Below are positions 6,294 to 10,130 of a stretch of DNA of 10,130 nt, piece after piece. How positions within the stretch are numbered: position 1 is the stretch's first letter; every line of letters begins with the position of its first letter. Under the pieces are notes generated by a model. The model saw nothing but the letters and a program-made list of their open reading frames with translations. It was not told where the DNA came from and did not search any database. A program made the position numbers and the translations under genes. The stretch lies in contig JBBWWC010000184.1 in NCBI GenBank assembly GCA_050256555.1, positions 1-10,130 of the forward strand. The letters run 5' to 3'. This DNA comes from UBA1146 sp050256555. GTDB lineage: Bacteria; Planctomycetota; UBA8108; UBA1146.

Positions 6294-6799
6294 TAAGCGG
6301 CCAGAAACGGCGCTCCCAGGTACAACAAGACGGCCGCCACAACACCGGCTGCGATGTCATCGAGTAACACCCCCCACCCCTGTGGAAGTCGCTCCAATCG
6401 ACGAATGCCAAGCGGTTTCAGGATGTCCAAAAGTCGAAACAGTAGAAATGCCAACCCCCACAAAATGGCCAAACCGACAGGTGAATAGTCGGAGAGGGAA
6501 AGAAAAGGGAAAACACTCAGAGTCACGTACTGCCCGGCCACCTCATCGATGACCACCGCTCCCGGATCCTTCTTGCCAAAGATCTGAACGATACGAGAAC
6601 CACAGAGCACGCAGGCGATTGAAGCGAGCAGCGCCAGAGAGGGAAAGAGATAGATTCGCAACGAATCGGGGCAGAAATTCCAGGCTGCCAGCCCCACCAC
6701 CAGGGCTGCAAAACTCCCGACAGTGCCAGGGGCCCAGGGTGAATATCCGGAACCGAGGAAGGTCAGAATCAGACGTGAAAAGGTATCGCCGTTCTTCAA
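6290..6799 (-). CDS. pgpA: Phosphatidylglycerophosphatase A
   Basis: PgpA removes the phosphate of phosphatidylglycerophosphate to give phosphatidylglycerol, the step directly after PgsA, at the inner membrane. All family motifs are present in 169 residues: GSGYSPWAPGTVGS (16-29), the acidic DPGAVVIDEVAGQ (78-90), FRLLDILKPLGIRRLE (121-136) and GWGVLLDDIAAG (141-152), separated by hydrophobic helices. The length is typical (E. coli 172). I place the start at TTG 6799, because this TTG overlaps the pgsA stop as TTGA, with purine-rich GAGGAAGAG just upstream. The frame is open to a GTG at 6862, but those 21 extra residues (HPDRTREEERR) are charged, unlike the family, and lie inside pgsA. The stop shares a CTAG palindrome with the convergent transporter gene, so no terminator fits between them. 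Confidence 0.94.
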   Translation of the reverse strand: MKNGDTFSRLILTFLGSGYSPWAPGTVGSFAALVVGLAAWNFCPDSLRIYLFPSLALLASIACVLCGSRIVQIFGKKDPGAVVIDEVAGQYVTLSVFPFLSLSDYSPVGLAILWGLAFLLFRLLDILKPLGIRRLERLPQGWGVLLDDIAAGVVAAVLLYLGAPFLAAY

Positions 6800-7440
6800 G
6801 CGGCGCTCTTCCTCTCTCGTTCTGTCCGGATGGCAAACATCAGGTAATCGATGGCTGACCATATGGTAGTAATCAAGGTTCCCCAGAAAAGAATCACGGT
6901 GATCACATCGAGACTATCGAGAATCAAAGGTGGGAGACCCGAATCACTGTTGGCCTGCTTCAGCATCACGGCAGGAATCAACATCGACTGCAGTACCATC
7001 TTTAATTTACCGCCAGCACGAGCGCCGAATTCGACCCCCTGGCTCTCCATGTAGGAACGAATACCGCTGACAAGAAATTCTCGCGCCACGATGATGACGA
7101 CGAACCAGGGCCGGATCAGATCAGGGGCGAGATACACCAGATAGATGAGGGTTCCGCAAATGACGATCTTATCGACAAAAGAATCGGCAATCCGGCCAAA
7201 TGCTGTCACCATCTGCCAACGACGTGCGAGATAACCATCGATGAAGTCGGTCGCAACGCAAAGAATGAAGGCTACCGTTGCGATATTCAGCGCAAGATGT
7301 CGGTCGTTGATGATTCCCCAGCCAGAGATTTCCAGGGTCAACATGGCAAAGAGGAGCAAAGCGATCCCCAGCCGACCAAGCGTGATCAGGTTGGGTAGCT
7401 TACGCCAATCTCTTCCCGTCAGCGCTGGGCTCGGACTCAA
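6796..7440 (-). CDS. pgsA: CDP-diacylglycerol--glycerol-3-phosphate 3-phosphatidyltransferase
   Basis: PgsA condenses CDP-diacylglycerol with glycerol-3-phosphate to phosphatidylglycerophosphate, the committed step to phosphatidylglycerol and cardiolipin. The CDP-alcohol phosphotransferase signature D-x2-DG-x2-AR-x8-G-x3-D-x3-D is complete, from D65FIDGYLAR to G82RIADSFVD90. The N-terminal LPNLITLGRL is typical of PgsA (LPNxLTxxRI), and ARAGGKLKMVLQ lies in the conserved K-rich segment. Several membrane helices follow. The frame is open to a TTG at 7476 without a ribosome-binding site. I prefer the TTG at 7440 (214 residues), which has AAGGGGG five bases before it and lies 41 bases inside the end of rimO. 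Either way translation starts within rimO, so expression is coupled. The stop overlaps the pgpA start. Its product is the substrate of the next gene's enzyme. Confidence 0.94.
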   Translation of the reverse strand: MSPSPALTGRDWRKLPNLITLGRLGIALLLFAMLTLEISGWGIINDRHLALNIATVAFILCVATDFIDGYLARRWQMVTAFGRIADSFVDKIVICGTLIYLVYLAPDLIRPWFVVIIVAREFLVSGIRSYMESQGVEFGARAGGKLKMVLQSMLIPAVMLKQANSDSGLPPLILDSLDVITVILFWGTLITTIWSAIDYLMFAIRTERERKSAA

Positions 7441-8806
7441 GCTGTCCCCCTTTAACCTTAGCGATCGGCTCGGCAACTAGGTCATAGTCATCCGTCGCGG
7501 TGATGCGGCAGCGCACCATTTCGCCGACCTGACCGGAACCTGCCGGGATTCTGATGGACGAGTCTATCTCCGGCGCCTCTGCATAGGAACGACCCAGTAA
7601 CGAGTCTGTTTTCTCACAGGGGCCATCGATCAAGACCTCGACTTCTGTGCCCACCCGTGTCTGATTCCAGGAAAAAGCCACCTCTTGCTGGGCAAGCATC
7701 AGTTCCTCAACACGGCGAGCTTGCTCATCTTCCGGGATTCGATCAGATAGTTTTTCGGCAGGCGTCCCCTCCTCGGGTGACCATGGGAAAACTCCGACCC
7801 TCTCCAGTTGATTCTCCTCGACAAACCCGACCAGCTTTTCGAACTGCTCCCTCGTCTCACCGAGGAAGCCAACAATGAAGGTAGTTCGAAGTACCAGAGA
7901 AGGAATCCGTTCACGCATACGACGGAATAGATCTCTGGTTCCATCTTCTCCAAGGCGTCGGCCCATTCGTTTCAACATCGTGTTATCGATGTGCTGAATC
8001 GGCATATCGATGTAAGGAATCACTCGATCCAGATTAGCCACGGCATCGATCATCGCATCGGAAAATTTGTATGGGTATGTGTACAACAGCCGGATCCAAT
8101 CAATACCATCCACGGCATTGAGTTTCCCCATGATCTCCGGCAACAAAAACTCACCATCTATATCAAGACCATAGGAAGTGAGATCCTGGCTGATCAGATT
8201 GATCTCCCGGGTTCCGTTGGCCACCAGCTCACGAGCTTCGTTGACAATATACTCGGGCGACTTTGATCGAAAACGACCACGAAAAGATGGGATTGAGCAG
8301 AAGGTGCAAGGATTATCACACCCCTCACTGATCTTCAGATAGGCACTGTGTCGGGGAGTTAAACGTAAACGTGAATCTTCTGACCAGGCTGGATGAGAAG
8401 CATCGCCAACATGAACTCGACGAGCCGCTCGCACTTCATCCATCAAGCCACCAAGTATCTCCGGCATACGTGGATATTCGGACATTCCAACGATGGCATC
8501 GATCTCGGGGATCTCTTTCGCTAGCTCTTCAGGATAGCGCTGCCCGAGACAACCGGCGACGACCACACGCTTGGCCGGATCTTCTTCCTTGAGACGTACC
8601 AGGTCGAGAATCGCTTCGATCGACTCCTGTTTGGCGCTTTCAATGAACCCGCAGGTGTTCACCATCAAAATGTCGGCATCCTCCGCTTGCTGGGAAACGA
8701 CAAAGCCCTCAGCACCCACTCGTCCGAGAATTACCTCGGAATCGACCAGGTTCTTGGGACACCCCAGGCTGACGAGGTGAATCGCAATCGGAGTTAAAGA
8801 AGCCAA
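7400..8806 (-). CDS. rimO: Ribosomal protein S12 methylthiotransferase RimO
   Basis: RimO is a radical-SAM enzyme that puts a methylthio group on the conserved aspartate (Asp88 in E. coli) of ribosomal protein S12, using two [4Fe-4S] clusters. The N-terminal UPF0004 domain carries the cluster cysteines Cys16 (VSLGCPKNLVDSE, the RimO hallmark), Cys52 (VNTCGFIESAKQES) and Cys86 (VAGCLGQRYPEEL). The radical-SAM motif CxxxCxxC is at 163-170 (GCDNPCTFCSIP), followed by FRGRFRSKS. The conserved YPYKFSDAMIDAV and DMPIQHIDNTMLKRMGR segments mark the core barrel. A TRAM domain that binds S12 lies at about 385-455 and contains GRSYAEAPEID, which favours RimO over MiaB. The start is TTG at 8806 with AAAGGGAAAC before it; no other start fits the N-terminus. 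The length, 468, is slightly above the E. coli 441 because of a charged C-terminal tail. Confidence 0.96.
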   Translation of the reverse strand: MASLTPIAIHLVSLGCPKNLVDSEVILGRVGAEGFVVSQQAEDADILMVNTCGFIESAKQESIEAILDLVRLKEEDPAKRVVVAGCLGQRYPEELAKEIPEIDAIVGMSEYPRMPEILGGLMDEVRAARRVHVGDASHPAWSEDSRLRLTPRHSAYLKISEGCDNPCTFCSIPSFRGRFRSKSPEYIVNEARELVANGTREINLISQDLTSYGLDIDGEFLLPEIMGKLNAVDGIDWIRLLYTYPYKFSDAMIDAVANLDRVIPYIDMPIQHIDNTMLKRMGRRLGEDGTRDLFRRMRERIPSLVLRTTFIVGFLGETREQFEKLVGFVEENQLERVGVFPWSPEEGTPAEKLSDRIPEDEQARRVEELMLAQQEVAFSWNQTRVGTEVEVLIDGPCEKTDSLLGRSYAEAPEIDSSIRIPAGSGQVGEMVRCRITATDDYDLVAEPIAKVKGGQLESEPSADGKRLA

Positions 8807-8843
8807 GTTTCCCTTTCACGGCCAACAAAAGCATGGCTGACAA

Positions 8844-8852
8844 ATCATACCA
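8844..8852 (-). promoter_or_regulatory. Extended -10 promoter candidate for rimO-pgsA-pgpA
   Basis: On the minus strand TGGTATGAT gives an extended -10 (TGn plus TATGAT, five of six bases of TATAAT). Transcription would begin about 30 bases before the rimO TTG. The -35 position reads AAGTGA, which is poor, as is common for extended -10 promoters. The same 8807-8949 spacer must drive the divergent DUF2891 gene; for that strand I see no convincing boxes, only a CCATC/GATGG inverted repeat at 8887-8904. Confidence 0.4.
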
Positions 8853-8949
8853 ATCGGAAGATTTTATCACTTCTCTTTCCCCAGAACCATCGATCCGGAG
8901 ATGGACGTGGGAGGGCTTAGATGTTGCTATGGTTGCGGAGGAAACGTAG

Positions 8950-9948
8950 ATGGCCGCAGAAGAGAAAATCGAAGATCTGGTACAGCTAGCCCTTTCCTGC
9001 ATCCACAGGGAGCATCCATATTATCTCGGGCTGGTGCTCAGATCCGATGAGGATCTGAAACTTCCACGGCAACTGACCCCGGTATTTCGTGGCGCCTTTG
9101 ACTGGCATTCGGCAGTCCACAGTCACTGGACTCTCGTCCGGGGACTACGTTTCGGAATCAAAAATGAACTCGCTGAACGTTGCCGTCATGTCTTACAAAC
9201 ATCTCTCAACGATAAAGACATCGCAGTAGAAGCTAGTTTCGTCGATGAGAGACCGGGCTTTGAAGTTCCTTACGGTCGAGCGTGGTTACTCCAGCTATCT
9301 ACCGAGCTGAAAGAAACCCGAGATCCGCTCGCCGAGAAACTGGCACCACTGGAAAAACGAGCCCGACGAGATCTTCTTCACTGGTGCTCGCAGCTGGTCC
9401 ATCCCGTTCGTTCCGGACAGCATGACCAATCGATGTTCTCACTGGGACTATTTCACGACTGGGCGATTTCAAACAATGATCAAGAATGCGCCGAGGCGAT
9501 CGAAATCCTGGTGCGTCGTCATCATGAAAATGATCGGGCTCTGCCGTATCAGTTTGAACCATCAAATCATGACTTCTTGTCGCCATCTCTGGCCACGGTT
9601 GATCTGATGCGCCGGATCTTGCCCGGCGATGAGATGAGTTCGTGGATCAAGAAGGCTCATCCGGAACTCGCCTGCGGCAACTGGCCAGACATTGTTGCTC
9701 AATGCCCGGATCCAGCGGATGGAAAACTCGCCCATCTCGATGGCCTCAACCTGTCACGAGGATGGATGCTTGAAGCGATCGCCGATGATCTAAAAGGAAA
9801 CGTAACGGGCCTTCAACAACTGGCTTCGCAGCATGAAAAAGCAGGAATCGCCGGAGTTCACCCGGAGCACTACTCGGGTGCTCATTGGCTTGCTTCATTT
9901 GCGATGTACTTGATCACGAAACGATGGAAACTGACCGAGCCTACCTAG
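8950..9948 (+). CDS. DUF2891 family protein
   Basis: The 332-residue protein matches the DUF2891 family as I remember it; no function is established to my knowledge. Conserved blocks in order: LALSCIHREHPYYLGLVL (14-31), TPVFRGAFDWHSAVHSHW (43-60), FEVPYGRAWLLQL, HPVRSGQHDQSMFSLGL, FEPSNHDFLSPSLATVDLMR, DGKLAHLDGLNLSRGWML and the C-terminal YSGAHWLASFAMYLIT. The many invariant His, Trp and Asp residues in helical blocks resemble an alpha/alpha-barrel enzyme, but this is inference. There is no signal peptide or membrane helix, so it should be cytoplasmic. The start ATG has GGAGG eight bases upstream. The gene lies opposite to ftsK and rimO, between them, and shares a CTAG stop palindrome with ftsK. 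It is probably an insertion into an older ftsK-rimO arrangement. Confidence 0.9.
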   Translation: MAAEEKIEDLVQLALSCIHREHPYYLGLVLRSDEDLKLPRQLTPVFRGAFDWHSAVHSHWTLVRGLRFGIKNELAERCRHVLQTSLNDKDIAVEASFVDERPGFEVPYGRAWLLQLSTELKETRDPLAEKLAPLEKRARRDLLHWCSQLVHPVRSGQHDQSMFSLGLFHDWAISNNDQECAEAIEILVRRHHENDRALPYQFEPSNHDFLSPSLATVDLMRRILPGDEMSSWIKKAHPELACGNWPDIVAQCPDPADGKLAHLDGLNLSRGWMLEAIADDLKGNVTGLQQLASQHEKAGIAGVHPEHYSGAHWLASFAMYLITKRWKLTEPT

Positions 9949-10130
9949 GTCTGGGATCGCATCTCTTCCCATTCCTCCAGAGTCAGATTGACCTCTCTGG
10001 CTTTCGAGCCCTTGAAAGGCCCAACGATGCCCTGCTCTGTCAGGATATCCATCAAACGCGAAGCTCTGGTGTAACCAATCCCCAACCTTCTCTGCAACAA
10101 GGTTGTCGAGCCACGCCCGGTTTCGCAAAT
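9945..10130 (-). CDS. ftsK: DNA translocase FtsK, C-terminal gamma domain (5' end outside window)
   Basis: FtsK/SpoIIIE is a septal ATPase that pumps chromosomal DNA during division. Only the last 61 residues lie in the window. They form the winged-helix gamma domain that reads orienting DNA sequences (KOPS-like): GRGSTTLLQRRLGIGYTRAS, then RLMDILTEQGIVGP and GSKAREVNLT. The consensus STSLLQRRxxIGYxRAxRLxxxLExxGIVGP is followed closely. The tail LEEWEEMRSQT ends in TAG. The frame is open to the window edge, so the motor domain should continue beyond it. The TAG overlaps the DUF2891 stop in a shared CTAG. Another open frame on the same strand here is only a shadow. Confidence 0.94.
   Translation of the reverse strand: MCETGRGSTTLLQRRLGIGYTRASRLMDILTEQGIVGPFKGSKAREVNLTLEEWEEMRSQT

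Noticed and set aside
6800..6862. Longer pgpA starting at 6862
   Set aside because: The 21 added residues are charged, lie inside pgsA and are absent from the family; TTG 6799 overlaps the pgsA stop.
7441..7476. Longer pgsA starting at TTG 7476
   Set aside because: There is no ribosome-binding site and the overlap with rimO would be 77 bases; TTG 7440 has AAGGGGG before it. Not fully excluded.
9895..10128. 77-residue minus-strand frame at the right edge
   Set aside because: It is a shadow in another frame; the frame ending at 9945 gives a clear FtsK gamma domain.
1..10130. CRISPR array, tRNA/rRNA, insertion sequence or toxin-antitoxin pair
   Set aside because: No direct repeats with spacers, cloverleaf sequence, transposase motifs or terminal inverted repeats were seen.

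Overview
The window is a stretch of bacterial chromosome. It has about ten complete genes, cut genes at both ends, almost no non-coding space and a coding GC content of very roughly 55%. It carries sigma-54, an RsbU/SpoIIE-type PP2C phosphatase with a STAS partner, a PII-like protein, an MFS transporter, a rimO-pgsA-pgpA operon and the C-terminus of FtsK. This mix suggests a free-living bacterium with a cell envelope; an uncultured lineage near Planctomycetota, Acidobacteriota or the former Deltaproteobacteria would fit. I cannot fix the phylum from sequence alone. TTG start codons are unusually frequent (rsbU-like, rimO, and by inference pgsA and pgpA) and GATC is strongly over-represented.

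Layout. 2-550 (+): the 3' end of an ankyrin-repeat gene, convergent with rpoN. 665-693: a hairpin terminator for rpoN. 722-2113 (-): rpoN with a GTG start and a structured leader. 2255-2488 (-): a small orphan gene upstream of rpoN. 2688-4905 (-): a tight three-gene operon, transcribed as PP2C phosphatase, STAS protein, PII-like protein. 4906-5039: a divergent control region with a sigma-54-like element for the phosphatase operon and a palindrome in front of the transporter. 5040-6293 (+): MFS transporter. 6290-8806 (-): rimO, pgsA and pgpA with translationally coupled, overlapping junctions. 8807-8949: a divergent promoter region. 8950-9948 (+): a DUF2891 protein. 9945-10130 (-): the C-terminal winged-helix domain of FtsK.

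How the genes fit together. pgsA and pgpA encode consecutive steps of phosphatidylglycerol synthesis and sit behind rimO, a ribosome-modifying enzyme. The DUF2891 gene is placed in the opposite orientation between ftsK and rimO. The phosphatase and STAS proteins form the output half of a partner-switching pathway; no kinase/anti-sigma factor lies in the window. The co-transcribed PII-like protein lacks the usual uridylylation tyrosine and the C-terminal arginines of classical GlnB. The most unusual items are this phosphatase-STAS-PII operon, the possible sigma-54 promoter in front of it, the predicted structured leader of rpoN that would hide its start codon, and two convergent gene pairs whose stop codons share one CTAG palindrome.
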